From assembly GCF_001816165.1 (NCBI RefSeq), contig NZ_MDZC01000010.1:1-64000 (forward strand): a stretch of 64,000 nt of DNA, read 5' to 3'. A program made the translations under genes and the position numbers. Positions 1 through 8,935 of this stretch are shown piece by piece. Under the pieces are notes generated by a model. The model did not search any database. It was given only the letters and a program-made list of their open reading frames with translations, and had not been told where the DNA came from. Each line of letters opens with the position of its first letter. Position 1 is the stretch's first letter. This DNA is from Hymenobacter glacialis (GTDB taxonomy: Bacteria; Bacteroidota; Bacteroidia; Cytophagales; Hymenobacteraceae).

Positions 1-35
1 CCTCTGCGCATCAGAAATTTCTGATGACGCAGAGG
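1..35. repeat. Long perfect inverted repeat at window edge
   Basis: Arms 1-17 and 18-35 are complementary along 17 bp with one bulged A at 27 and no separate loop. It could be the terminator of a gene lying left of the window, but no T-run follows on the plus strand inside the window. Seen directly; role inferred. Confidence 0.6.
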
Positions 36-467
36 GCCGGTTGGGCTTAAAGGTATTTCATCCGGGACGGCGGGACGCAACCCCATGGAAAGTGGTAATG
101 GCATTCCACATCACGGGGATGAAGTTAGATTAATAAGGGATGCATTGTGAAAAAGTATATAATTTAATCATGAATTTTATTACATGATTAAATTCATCAA
201 AAATAAATAAAATTCAATTAATCATATTAAATGCCTACTTTTATCAATGTTTATTTGTTAATCAAAAGGTTTATTTTGACATAAATCGGCATTTTAAAGA
301 GTGTTAAAACAAATTAAATACATCATCTTTGTCCGTATAGCCATGTTTGATTAATAAATTCATAATAGTCAAATCCATGGGGCATCTGTTTAACGTACCT
401 TTGCATAATGAAATTCACACCTGAGTTTCATTGAGTCATTTGTTACCTACATTTTACAAGTAAGTCA
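36..467. other. AT-rich intergenic leader upstream of the M36 peptidase
   Basis: No credible ORF. The stretch 120-460 is strikingly AT-rich against the GC-rich genes. It holds a perfect 12-bp inverted repeat (161-172 and 183-194, spacer 10) that may be an operator or a weak hairpin, and a promoter-like element at 396-403. Nothing else is recognised. Confidence 0.5.
396..403 (+). promoter_or_regulatory. Bacteroidota -7 promoter element TACCTTTG
   Basis: TACCTTTG matches the Bacteroidota -7 consensus TAnnTTTG, 65 bp before the peptidase ATG. No clear TTTG -33 element sits at the usual spacing, so only the -7 half is supported. Confidence 0.5.
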
Positions 468-3400
468 ATGAGGAAAACATTACTTAAAGCAACCCGGACT
501 GTGCTGGTGTCGGGATTGCTGGCCGGAAACTTGGCCGCCTTCGGCCAGAGCAGTGGTAGTTTCGACAAGGGTCAGGTTCCACAAGTGGCGCTTGAATACC
601 TCAAGAAAAACCAGAAAGCGCTGCAGTTGTCCAATGAAGACATTGCGGATGTAGTACTCAGCAGTCAGAGCGAAAGCAAGAACAATGGCCTGAAGCACTA
701 CTACCTCCAGCAGCGCTACCAGGGCATTGAAATTTTTGGTGCCATTACCAACGTCCATGTGGGCAAAGATGGCCAGTTTGTTAACCTGGGCAACCGCTTC
801 CAGAAGGACGTTACCAAGAAAGCCAAGGCTAAGCAGCCCAAGCTGGATGCCCAAGCCGCAGTGGTTGCAGTAGCCAAGTCGCTCAACCTGTCGCTGAAAG
901 CCCCTCTTACTTACACGGCACAGAGCCGTGGCCTGAATCGCGCCGCCACGTTCTCAACGGGCGGCATTTCTTTGCGCCCTATTTCCGCACGGCTGGTGTA
1001 CCAGCCCATTGCCGATGGTGGCCTGGCCCTGGCCTGGGAAGTTTCCATCTACGAGATGGATGCGCGCAACTGGTGGAATGTGCGGATTGACGCCGGCACG
1101 GGCGCAGTGCTCGACAAAGACAACCTGGTTGTAGAGTGCAACTTCGAAAATGACGGTCCCGGTGGCCATTCCTTGCACGCCGCCGGCATGCACGCCGACG
1201 TTGCTCCCGTAGCCGCGCCGTTTTCGTTCTCCTCGGTAGCCGCCAACCCAACCACGAATGCATTTAATGTATTCGCTGTGCCTACCGAAACGCCAACGCA
1301 CGGAGCACGCAGTTTTGTGAGCTCGTCGGTGGCCGATGGCAAGGCATCGCCCATGGGCTGGAACAGCATCCTGCCCGGCACTACGTTCTCCATCACGCGC
1401 GGCAACAACGTGTATGCCTATGAGGACCCGGACAACCTCAACGCTCCGGCTCCCGGCTCCAGCCCCGACGCCGGCCCTTCGATGCTCTTCAACTTCCCAG
1501 TTGACTTCACGAAGCAGCCGGTAACCTACAAGGATGCTGCTACCACCAACCTGTTTTACATGAGCAACATCATGCACGACATTTGGTACCAGTACGGCTT
1601 CGATGAAGTGAGCGGTAACTTCCAGATGACCAACCCCAACGCCTTGCAAGGCTTGGGCGGCGACCAGGTAATGGCCGAATCGCAGGATAGCCGCAACGTG
1701 GCTGCCACGCGCAACAACGCCAACTTTGCTACCCCCACCGACGGCCAGGCTCCCCGCATGCAGATGTACCTGTGGAGCGGCCTGCCCGACCCTGAACTGT
1801 TCCGCGTGACGGCCCCGGCCAGCATTGCCGGTACGTACAAGGCTCGCGAGGCGTCTTTCAGCAAGCCCATCACCTCTACTGCCTTCTTGGGCAAGCTGGT
1901 GTTGGCGCAGTCCACTCCCCCTGCTTCGCCCGGCATTAGCGAGGAAGGCTGCGGCACTTATACCAACGCCCCCGCCATCAGCGGCAACATTGCCGTGGTG
2001 TACCGTGGCAACTGCTCCTTTGCCGACAAAGTGCAGAACGCCCAATCGGCTGGCGCTTCGGCGGTGGTTGTAATCAACAACGCCCCCGGCGACCCCATTG
2101 CCATGGGCGGCACCCCCACCAACCCAACGCCGGCCATCACCATTCCGGCCGTTATGATTAGCATGGAAGCTGGCCAGCTTATCCGCCAGCAGCTCGATGC
2201 CTCGACGCAGGTTGACGTGGTGCTGAAGAACAGCGGCGGTCTGCCCGAGCTCGACGGCGACTTCGACAACGGCATTATTGCCCACGAATACGGACACGGT
2301 ATTTCGATCCGCCTCACGGGTGGCCCCGGCAACTCCAGCTGCCTCAACAACGCCGAACAGGGCGGTGAGGGCTGGAGCGACTGGTTCGGCCTGATGCTGA
2401 CCATGAAAGCCGGCGACACCAGCGTGAAGCCCCGCGGCATTGGCACGTATGTACAAAATCAGCCTACTTCGGGCCGCGGCATTCGTCCTTCTCCCTACAG
2501 CACCGACTTTGCGGTGAACAGCTTCACCTACGGCGCTACCAACAACCCCGTGCTCACGCAGCCCCACGGCATTGGCTTTGTGTGGGCTACCATGCTCTGG
2601 GACCTGAACTGGGCTTTGGTTGACAAGTATGGCTTCGACGCCAACCTGTACACCGGTAAAGCCGGCAACAACATGGCCATGCAACTGGTCATCGACGGCC
2701 TGAAGATGCAGGTTTGCCGCCCTGGTTTTGTGGATGCCCGCAACGCCATTCTGGCCGCCGACCGCGCCAACTACGCCGGTGCCAACCAGCAGTTGATTTG
2801 GAAAGCCTTTGCCAAGCGCGGCTTGGGCTTCAGCGCCAGCCAGGGTCTGAACACCAACCGTTCTGACCAGGTTGAGGCATTTGATATGCCCCCCATCTAC
2901 GCCTGCGCCGCCCCGGTTATCACGGTGACGCCTACGTCGAGCGTGCAGACCAATGGCCCGGTAACGACCATCTACAAGGGCTACGGTCCACAGAGCGTGC
3001 AACTGCAGGCCAACAGCAGCACGGGCATGGTGAGCTACACCTGGAGCCCCGCCGCTGGCTTGAGCAACCCCAACATTCCGAACCCCGTGTTCACGCCTTT
3101 GGCCCCTGGTGTCTACAAGCTGACCGTAACGTCGGTTAACGGCGACAACTGCAGTGCTTCGGAATCGGTGACCATCACGGTAGTGGATGTGCGCTGTGGC
3201 CCAGCCAACGACAAAGTGTTGGTATGCCACGACGGCAAAGACACCAAGTGCTTGAAGCAGAGCGACGTGCAAAACCACTTGAAGCACGGCGATATGCTGG
3301 GCGAGTGCGATGTTGTTCCCTCGGGCGACTCTTTTGCCAACCAGAATGCCGATGCGGACAGCAAGCTGACCAGCGCCCCCAACCCTGCGGTATCGTCCAC

Positions 3401-3617
3401 GGCAATTTCCTTCTCGATGCGCAAGGCTGGCACTTACCGCCTGGAAGTGCGCAACATGCAGGGTGCTGTGGTAGCGGTATTGGGCGAAGGCTACGGCGAA
3501 GCCGGCCAGCGCATCAGCCACCAGTTCAACAAAGGCCGCCTGACGGGCCAGCTCTACATCGTGCGTCTCATCACGGGCGAGGGCAACCAGTTCACCCGCG
3601 TCCAGTTCAATGATTAG
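468..3617 (+). CDS. Secreted M36 family metallopeptidase with PA domain and T9SS sorting domain
   Basis: Zinc endopeptidase of the fungalysin family, predicted to be exported by Sec and then by the type IX secretion system. Order: signal peptide (about 1-27), FTP/PepSY-type propeptide (about 30-220), catalytic domain with an inserted protease-associated domain (about 475-580), zinc motif HEYGH starting at H606, third ligand Glu in GEGWSDW (about 634), Ig/PKD-like domain (about 818-905), a short Cys/His-rich segment with HLKHGD (about 906-950), and a C-terminal type A T9SS domain (about 965-1049) opening with APNP. The 1049-residue length is usual for multidomain Bacteroidota members. It is monocistronic: an AT-rich leader upstream and a strong terminator directly downstream. 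The substrate cannot be read from sequence; a nutrient-scavenging or surface protease is likely. Confidence 0.93.
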   Translation: MRKTLLKATRTVLVSGLLAGNLAAFGQSSGSFDKGQVPQVALEYLKKNQKALQLSNEDIADVVLSSQSESKNNGLKHYYLQQRYQGIEIFGAITNVHVGKDGQFVNLGNRFQKDVTKKAKAKQPKLDAQAAVVAVAKSLNLSLKAPLTYTAQSRGLNRAATFSTGGISLRPISARLVYQPIADGGLALAWEVSIYEMDARNWWNVRIDAGTGAVLDKDNLVVECNFENDGPGGHSLHAAGMHADVAPVAAPFSFSSVAANPTTNAFNVFAVPTETPTHGARSFVSSSVADGKASPMGWNSILPGTTFSITRGNNVYAYEDPDNLNAPAPGSSPDAGPSMLFNFPVDFTKQPVTYKDAATTNLFYMSNIMHDIWYQYGFDEVSGNFQMTNPNALQGLGGDQVMAESQDSRNVAATRNNANFATPTDGQAPRMQMYLWSGLPDPELFRVTAPASIAGTYKAREASFSKPITSTAFLGKLVLAQSTPPASPGISEEGCGTYTNAPAISGNIAVVYRGNCSFADKVQNAQSAGASAVVVINNAPGDPIAMGGTPTNPTPAITIPAVMISMEAGQLIRQQLDASTQVDVVLKNSGGLPELDGDFDNGIIAHEYGHGISIRLTGGPGNSSCLNNAEQGGEGWSDWFGLMLTMKAGDTSVKPRGIGTYVQNQPTSGRGIRPSPYSTDFAVNSFTYGATNNPVLTQPHGIGFVWATMLWDLNWALVDKYGFDANLYTGKAGNNMAMQLVIDGLKMQVCRPGFVDARNAILAADRANYAGANQQLIWKAFAKRGLGFSASQGLNTNRSDQVEAFDMPPIYACAAPVITVTPTSSVQTNGPVTTIYKGYGPQSVQLQANSSTGMVSYTWSPAAGLSNPNIPNPVFTPLAPGVYKLTVTSVNGDNCSASESVTITVVDVRCGPANDKVLVCHDGKDTKCLKQSDVQNHLKHGDMLGECDVVPSGDSFANQNADADSKLTSAPNPAVSSTAISFSMRKAGTYRLEVRNMQGAVVAVLGEGYGEAGQRISHQFNKGRLTGQLYIVRLITGEGNQFTRVQFND

Positions 3618-3640
3618 ATATAATCAGCGCGTTTTCTAAA

Positions 3641-3677
3641 AACCGGGGTCGTGCAGTGCACGACCCCGGTTTTTTTT
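3641..3677 (+). terminator. Rho-independent terminator of the M36 peptidase
   Basis: Perfect 15-bp stem (3641-3655 with 3657-3671), minimal loop, followed by a run of T. Confidence 0.9.
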
Positions 3678-3982
3678 GTGGTTGCTTTCTTGTTCATTCC
3701 CAAAAGCCTGAGCCACGTGCCGGCACCCAATTCCGGAGGTAATCGAGTGCCGGCACGTAGCTCAGCTCTTGTGCTTTGCGCTCAGGGTTTTCGATACCAC
3801 ATCGGGTAGGGCTCCAGCTACCCGTTGTGCGCGCCGCTCTCCTGCTTGTCACGGAGGACTTGCTGGTCTGTTACAGAACGGGAGTGCCAGCACCCGCTTG
3901 TGATTGGCTCCGCATCTGTCCATTATCTAGCCTATGAAGCATTTGCATGGGCTTTAATGCGCGGTGCGGAACGAGCAGGTCA
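3678..3982. other. Intergenic region with an imperfect inverted repeat
   Basis: No gene seen. A 17-bp inverted repeat with one mismatch (3710-3726 and 3747-3763, core GTGCCGGCAC, spacer 20) lies here. It has no T-run and could be a REP-like element. The rest shows no recognised signal. Confidence 0.45.
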
Positions 3983-4408
3983 TTAGCTCAGCGCTTCCTT
4001 CTGCTGGTTTGCTTCCAGCCGGTGGAGTTGGTAAAACACCGCCGCGAAAAAGAGAAAGAAAAGGAAGTCGTTCAGCCCATAAACCGAATAGAAAATTCCG
4101 GCGAATGCGTCTTTGGCATATACTGCGGCCACATTGTGGGTCGTAATCCACCGGAACCACACCACGGCATACACCAGCTTTTCAACCACGAAAGCACCCA
4201 CTACCCACTTCACGTACTGGTAGCGTGAAGCCACCGCCAGAAAAACCAGCCCCCAAACGGCAATCATCAGCAAACCAAAGTTGGACATCACCACGGGGTC
4301 GGTTTCGGGAATGGCTGCATTCGTGAAGGCACGCGACAGGAACAGCACGGCAAGAATATTGACCAGTCCGGAGATTATAAATCCGTTGCGAATAAAATCA
4401 TTGCTCAT
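3983..4408 (-). CDS. Small integral membrane protein of unknown function
   Basis: 141 residues with about four hydrophobic segments (roughly 10-27, 42-60, 67-84, 108-128) and short polar ends, so probably a four-helix inner-membrane protein. The start is the ATG followed by SNDFIRNGF. I do not recognise the family. It is isolated: the convergent peptidase ends on one side and a toxin-antitoxin pair lies on the other, reading the same way but 230 bp upstream. GC-rich codon use like its neighbours supports a real gene. Confidence 0.75.
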   Translation of the reverse strand: MSNDFIRNGFIISGLVNILAVLFLSRAFTNAAIPETDPVVMSNFGLLMIAVWGLVFLAVASRYQYVKWVVGAFVVEKLVYAVVWFRWITTHNVAAVYAKDAFAGIFYSVYGLNDFLFFLFFAAVFYQLHRLEANQQKEALS

Positions 4409-4640
4409 GGTTCGGGGTTATTTTTTTCAAAAGAATGCCACTGCCTTAGTCCTCTAAGGACCAATAGTACTTTGAGAGGATTCCCGAACTATTATCGAGT
4501 GGGCTAAATGGACGGTACCGCCGCTTGCCCCGAGTTTCGCATGCTCCCCGCTTTTGCAGCGCATACTGATTCGCCATCATTCAATTGGCGCCGTCACTTA
4601 GCCGATATTTTCTGGGTAGCCCTTCAGGCTTGCTCCCTGA

Positions 4641-5093
4641 TCAGTCGTTCTTGATACGCGGGTCAAATTCAAAATCCTCCCAGCCCATAATACGGATTTG
4701 GCCAAAGTCCGGGTGGCGGGTGTTGAGCACGTAGTTGTGCTCGTGGGCAATAATGGAGGACGGCACCCGCAGGATGGCCGCTGTCCGGCGCTGGTACCAG
4801 GCGGCCCCCAGCGGCTGGCAGCGGGCATAATGGCGCGGCAGCTGCCATTCGGGGGGCATCTGGTCCAGCGTCAACTCTTCGATTACCATCGTGTCGGGCA
4901 CCTCAATTCGTATGACTTTAAACCGGCTGTTTAGGCCCTCGCCGCTGCGATGCACCACGTTTTCGAGGCAGGCCAGGGCGCGGCTGCCCGCGGCGTAGAT
5001 AACCAACTGGCCGCGCAGGTTCCAGCGGCCGGGATTGCCGGATGCCACTAGCTCATCGGCATACTTGGCCAGGCAGATGCGGTAGATTTCCAC
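4641..5093 (-). CDS. RES-domain toxin (NAD-targeting), type II toxin-antitoxin
   Basis: 150 residues covering a whole RES domain: an N-terminal (V)EIYRICLAKYA segment with Arg, then GRWN, the YAAGSRALACLE block with conserved Ser/Arg/Glu, and a C-terminal LNTRHPDF segment. RES toxins form ADP-ribosyltransferase-like folds that degrade or modify NAD or transfer ADP-ribose; which activity applies here cannot be told. The start is a GTG, chosen because the protein then begins exactly like family members. The partner antitoxin is upstream on the same strand. The 104-bp gap between them is longer than the usual overlap, and the frame stays open into the gap, so a non-ATG upstream start cannot be excluded. 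Confidence 0.85.
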   Translation of the reverse strand: MEIYRICLAKYADELVASGNPGRWNLRGQLVIYAAGSRALACLENVVHRSGEGLNSRFKVIRIEVPDTMVIEELTLDQMPPEWQLPRHYARCQPLGAAWYQRRTAAILRVPSSIIAHEHNYVLNTRHPDFGQIRIMGWEDFEFDPRIKND

Positions 5094-5197
5094 GGGGTTG
5101 ATTGTCAGTTGCTTGTGCTCCGTTGTCAGGCGCTGCTGCCCCCTTTCCCCTAATGTTCTGGCAATTGGAAACGAACAGCTGAAACCGATAGCTGAAA

Positions 5198-5635
5198 TCA
5201 GGCGAAGTCACCGTGGGCAATGCGGTCAATCTCATCAGCCACCAGGTCGATACCGCCGCTGGTTTCGAGCAGGGCCAGCGGGGCTTGGTTGTCAAGACCA
5301 TAGGCCGGCTTATCAAGCCAACGGCGGAAGGCGGGTTGACTGCCAAACACTTCCTCGCCGTGGCGGGCCAGCGCCAGCAGCTTCAGCACCTGCTCGCTGG
5401 CGGCAGGCCCCAGTGTTTTCTTCCCCTGGCGGTACGTGCGCAGCGTTTTGGTGGTAGTGTGCAGCAGGTCGGCCAGCTCATCGGCGCTGAACTGCAGCAG
5501 GGCCGCCACATCAAAGGCCGTTTTGGCCAATACGCCGTCGCGCGCCTTCATCACCAAAGCAAAGGAATCGGCCACAGTGGCTTGCAGCCCAAGCAGGGCG
5601 GGGGTATATACAGCAGAAGGAGCAGCAGTGGCCAT
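5198..5635 (-). CDS. Xre/MbcA/ParS-type antitoxin (DUF2384 toxin-binding domain)
   Basis: About 145 residues from the ATG at 5635. An N-terminal helical region includes an HTH-like stretch (ADELADLLHTTTKTLRTY), and the C-terminal half (EVFGSQPAFRRWLDKP, PLALLETSGGIDLVADEIDRI) is the typical toxin-binding domain in which the last helix blocks the RES active site. A TTG at 5662 would add nine residues, but the ATG is preferred. It lies just upstream of the RES toxin, forming one unit. A perfect 13-bp dyad 33 bp upstream is a good autoregulatory operator candidate. Confidence 0.85.
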   Translation of the reverse strand: MATAAPSAVYTPALLGLQATVADSFALVMKARDGVLAKTAFDVAALLQFSADELADLLHTTTKTLRTYRQGKKTLGPAASEQVLKLLALARHGEEVFGSQPAFRRWLDKPAYGLDNQAPLALLETSGGIDLVADEIDRIAHGDFA

Positions 5636-5667
5636 AAGGACAAGCGAAATACACATCCCCAAAGATG

Positions 5668-5700
5668 GGAATATTTTCCCTAATAACGGGAAAATATTCC
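5668..5700 (-). promoter_or_regulatory. Palindromic operator candidate of the RES/Xre pair
   Basis: Perfect 13-bp inverted repeat (5668-5680 and 5688-5700, spacer 7). On the minus strand it is followed within a few bases by CATCTTTG, one mismatch from the -7 consensus TAnnTTTG, so the dyad would cover the -33 region of the antitoxin promoter. Role inferred from position. Confidence 0.65.
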
Positions 5701-5789
5701 GCTTTGTTCCATCACCCCAACCGCTTCCGTTTGCCTCCGCAGTTCCGTCGCGCGCCGGGCACTGCTGTCAGTTGAACAAGCAGCTGAGT

Positions 5790-6509
5790 TTATAGCAGCG
5801 TCGTCACGTCGCGCACGCCCACCGGCCGGTGCACCGTAAATCCCTCGCCAAACTCCACTCCTATCATGTGACCAAATTCGCGGGCCCGGGCTTCCAAAAA
5901 CTTGGAAAACTCCTCGCTGGATAGATAAGTAGTAGGCCCGTCGAGGCTGGGGTTGAAAAACTGCGTCCCGTAGGCCTGAATGGAAGCCCACTTGCCCGGC
6001 CAATGCGCCGAAATGTCCACCACAAACGCAGGCACAATAGCCCGGTCCTGAATGTAGTGGTACACAGTTTTGGGCCGCCACGGCGCCTGCGGCTGCCCGT
6101 CAGGGCCCAAGGTCTCTATCATCCGCAAGCCCGCCAGAAAGCAGGCATCGGTAGCCAGTTGGGCACCCCGGCCATGGTCGGGGTGCCGGTCATGAATGGC
6201 ATTGCAAAGCACTACTTCGGGCTGGTAGCGCCGAATGGCGGCAATGAGCGGCAGCTGATGCTCCCGGTCGTTGCGAAAGAAGCCATCGGGCAGGCCCAGG
6301 TTTTCCCGCGCGCTCAGGCCCAGCACCCGGCTGGCCGCGGCGGCCTCGGCAGCCCGGGTGGCCGGGGTGCCACGGGTACCCAGCTCCCCCCGCGTGAAAT
6401 CCACTATCCCAATTTTCTTGCCTGCGGCGGCAGCCGCCAGCATGGTTCCGGAGCACGACATCTCCACATCGTCGGGGTGCGCGCCCAGGGCCAGAATATC
6501 AAGTTTCAT
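5790..6509 (-). CDS. bshB1: Bacillithiol biosynthesis deacetylase BshB1
   Basis: 239-residue LmbE-like zinc deacetylase. It removes the acetyl group from N-acetylglucosaminyl-malate in bacillithiol synthesis. The zinc motif AHPDD is at residues about 10-14 and the second ligand region HPDHGRGAQL near 120-130. Length and the ending GVRDVTTLL fit the Bacteroidota BshB1 type. The gene stands alone on the minus strand between the LysM peptidase and the toxin-antitoxin pair; no other bacillithiol genes are visible here. The nearby thioredoxin reductase makes thiol redox a loose theme of the region. Confidence 0.92.
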   Translation of the reverse strand: MKLDILALGAHPDDVEMSCSGTMLAAAAAGKKIGIVDFTRGELGTRGTPATRAAEAAAASRVLGLSARENLGLPDGFFRNDREHQLPLIAAIRRYQPEVVLCNAIHDRHPDHGRGAQLATDACFLAGLRMIETLGPDGQPQAPWRPKTVYHYIQDRAIVPAFVVDISAHWPGKWASIQAYGTQFFNPSLDGPTTYLSSEEFSKFLEARAREFGHMIGVEFGEGFTVHRPVGVRDVTTLL

Positions 6510-6626
6510 ATGAGATGGGTTGTTGATAATAGATTGTCTCTGAACACAAAAAAGCGAAGCATGCCTGGGATAAGTAGGCTAACCGGGCAGCACATACCGT
6601 GCAAGGACTGTGCGGACGAATAAAGG

Positions 6627-7775
6627 CTACTTCACCCGGAGCTTGCGACCGGGCTGCAAGGTCTTCACCCCAGGATTTAGTCGCTTCAGGGTGCTAAGCC
6701 CCACACCGTATTTTTCGGCCACTTCGGAGAGCGTATCACCGGACCGGACCGTGTGGTTCACTACCTGCCGCGCGCGGGATGGGCTACTTTTGCTGCCACC
6801 ACTGCCCCGGCTGCTACTGCTCCGGCTGCTGCTACGGTGCCCCACGGCCCGGCTGTAGTAGTTGAAGAGTTGGGAGGTAATGGTGAAATTATCCTGGCGC
6901 AGCTTGTAGCCGGGAAAGTCGTAAATCAACGCCGGGTCAATGGGGTTGCCCTGGTAACGCACCTCAAAATGCAAGTGCGAGCCGGTACTGCGCCCCGTGC
7001 TGCCTCCGTAACCGATGAGCTGCCCCGCTTTCACAAACGTGCCCACTTTCACCAGCGATTTACTCATGTGGCCGTAGATGGTTTCAAGGCCATTGTAGTG
7101 CCGCACCAGCACGTAATTGCCGTAGCCGCCACCGTCCCAGGCACTGATGCGCACCACCCCGTCATAGGCCGATTTCACCGAATCGCCGGTGGCCAGGTCC
7201 AGGTCCATGCCGTAGTGCCAGCGGTAGCCCCGGAAGGCAAACGCCGACGTAACGGGCGTGGTAACCAAGGGCATTTTGGCGTAGCGCTGCCGTGGCTCGT
7301 CCACCAGTTGCAGTTTGAGCGAGTCGCGGTAGCTGCGGCCGTCCACCCGATAAGGGTTCACGCTGTGCGTGTCCCAGATGGAATAGTAGCCCGCCACCTT
7401 CACCCACGACGAGTCAATGAGCACTTCCTCTGACATTTCCACGATTCTTTGCCCGCCTTCGTTCAGGCGCGACGTGTCCTCGCTTACAATGCTGAGCTTT
7501 TTGGCCGGATTAAAGAAGATGGATTTGGCCGCGTCCGAGCCATCATCGGGCAATTCTTCCGTTTCAATAACGGTGGTAGTATCGGGGCGCACGTAGCGCA
7601 TCTTGGGCGTTTTAGCCCGGAAAAAGTCCGAGTTGCCGTTAGTGGTACCGGCCCGGGCTTTGGTGCGCGGCGCATTGCGGCGCTGCGCCTGGACCGGATT
7701 GAGGCCCGCCAGCACCAGCAATAGTGCCAGCAGCAGCAGAACCGGCCGCCAGGTTGTTGTTTTCAGTAAAGTCAA
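6627..7775 (-). CDS. Secreted M23 peptidase with C-terminal LysM domain
   Basis: 382 residues. An N-terminal hydrophobic signal segment (about 12-30) is followed by a low-complexity basic linker, then an M23 (lysostaphin-type) domain with the zinc ligands in HYGMDLD and HLHFEV (about residues 190-285), a Ser-rich linker (about 313-335), and one LysM repeat at the C-terminus (VRSGDTLSEVAEKYGV onward). M23 enzymes cut peptidoglycan cross-links, and both zinc motifs look intact here. LysM anchors it to the wall. A role in wall remodelling is inferred. Confidence 0.9.
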   Translation of the reverse strand: MTLLKTTTWRPVLLLLALLLVLAGLNPVQAQRRNAPRTKARAGTTNGNSDFFRAKTPKMRYVRPDTTTVIETEELPDDGSDAAKSIFFNPAKKLSIVSEDTSRLNEGGQRIVEMSEEVLIDSSWVKVAGYYSIWDTHSVNPYRVDGRSYRDSLKLQLVDEPRQRYAKMPLVTTPVTSAFAFRGYRWHYGMDLDLATGDSVKSAYDGVVRISAWDGGGYGNYVLVRHYNGLETIYGHMSKSLVKVGTFVKAGQLIGYGGSTGRSTGSHLHFEVRYQGNPIDPALIYDFPGYKLRQDNFTITSQLFNYYSRAVGHRSSSRSSSSRGSGGSKSSPSRARQVVNHTVRSGDTLSEVAEKYGVGLSTLKRLNPGVKTLQPGRKLRVK

Positions 7776-7794
7776 AAGCGAACAGGAATAAGGC

Positions 7795-7827
7795 CGTGGG
7801 CGCGGAACCTATCAGTTCCCGCCCACG
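7795..7827 (-). terminator. Hairpin between trxB and the M23 peptidase gene
   Basis: Inverted repeat with arms 7795-7808 and 7815-7827, one bulged base, loop of six. It lies downstream of trxB on the minus strand. The T-run after it is weak, so termination is only likely. Confidence 0.45.
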
Positions 7828-7905
7828 TGCCGTTCAGTCTAAATAAAGAAGTCAGATAAGACGAGCTGCTAAGCTCTTCTTTCCTAACACGCCAATTCAG
7901 GGATT

Positions 7906-8841
7906 TTAGTGTACGCCTAACGCTGCTAAATAGCGTTCCGCGTCCAGAGCTGCCATGCAGCCCGTGCCAGCTGCCGTTACGGCCTGCCGGTAGGTATAGT
8001 CCTGCACGTCGCCGCAGGCAAATACGCCGTCGATGTTGGTCTTGCTTGTGCCGGGAATGGTTTTCAGGTAACCCTGCTCGTCGTGGGTCAGGTAGGGCTG
8101 AAAAATCTTCGAGTTAGGCTCGTGCCCAATGGCTACAAAAAAGCCGGTGAGGGCTATTTCACGCGTTTCCTGCGTCAGCAGGTTTTTCACCCGCACGCCT
8201 TCCACGGCATGCTCCCCCAGAATCTCATCCGTGACGGTATCAAACAGCACCTCAATCTTGGGGTTGTCCAATACACGCTTCTGCATGATTTTAGAGGCTT
8301 TCATCTCGCCCTTACGCACTATCATGGTCACCTTGCTGCACAGGTTGGCCAGGTACGTGGCCTCCTCCGCGGCCGTGTCGCCGGCGCCAACGATGGCCAC
8401 TTCCTGGCCCCGGTAGAAGAATCCGTCGCACACGGCACAGGCCGATACGCCCGAGCCATTGAGCCGCGCCTCCGACGGAATGCCCAGCCATTTAGCCGAA
8501 GCACCGGTGGCTATAATGACGGTATCTGCCGTCAGTTCCAGCGTTTCGTCAATGGTGATTTTACGCGGCGTTACCGTGAAATCTACCGCTGTGGCTATGC
8601 CATAGCGGATGTCAGTGCCAAAGCGGGTGGCTTGCTTTTTCAGGTCTTCCATCATCTCGGGGCCCATCACGCCATCGGCGTAGCCGGGGAAGTTCTCCAC
8701 GTCGTTGGTGATGGTGAGCTGGCCACCGGGCTGCAGGCCCATGTACATAACGGGTGCCATGTTAGCGCGCGCCGCGTAGATAGCAGCAGTGTAACCAGCA
8801 GGGCCAGAGCCTATAATCAGGCATTTAATGTGTTCAGACAT
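7906..8841 (-). CDS. trxB: Thioredoxin-disulfide reductase
   Basis: 311 residues from the ATG giving MSEHIKCLIIG; five extra residues upstream are possible but unlike the family. FAD-binding GSGPAGYTAA near the N-terminus, redox-active CAVC at C135/C138, NADPH-binding GAGDTAAEEA (about 150-160), and the C-terminal FAD motif FACGDVQD. It passes electrons from NADPH to thioredoxin in the cytoplasm. Length is normal. The leader holds two copies of a 15-bp sequence that each contain a small dyad. The gene follows rpoD but is separated from it by a terminator. Confidence 0.96.
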   Translation of the reverse strand: MSEHIKCLIIGSGPAGYTAAIYAARANMAPVMYMGLQPGGQLTITNDVENFPGYADGVMGPEMMEDLKKQATRFGTDIRYGIATAVDFTVTPRKITIDETLELTADTVIIATGASAKWLGIPSEARLNGSGVSACAVCDGFFYRGQEVAIVGAGDTAAEEATYLANLCSKVTMIVRKGEMKASKIMQKRVLDNPKIEVLFDTVTDEILGEHAVEGVRVKNLLTQETREIALTGFFVAIGHEPNSKIFQPYLTHDEQGYLKTIPGTSKTNIDGVFACGDVQDYTYRQAVTAAGTGCMAALDAERYLAALGVH

Positions 8842-8851
8842 TGCAGTGTGA

Positions 8852-8918
8852 GGCAAGCTACAGCTTGTCGTCTTGAATGTGATTTACAAAATAGAAGTCT
8901 CACGGCAAGCTACAGCTT
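8852..8918 (-). repeat. Duplicated dyad sequence in the trxB leader
   Basis: The 15-mer GGCAAGCTACAGCTT occurs at 8852-8866 and 8904-8918. Each copy contains a 6-bp dyad (CAAGCT/AGCTTG in the first, shortened by one pair in the second). It lies directly upstream of trxB. It may be a regulatory pair or a fragment of a dispersed repeat. Confidence 0.55.
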
Positions 8919-8935
8919 ACCGCACAAGTTGTACA

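Noticed and set aside
954..3521. Very long minus-strand open frame opposite the M36 peptidase
   Set aside because: It is a shadow of a GC-rich gene: low-complexity Ala/Val/His/Gly composition, no domain, and the plus-strand peptidase explains the region fully.
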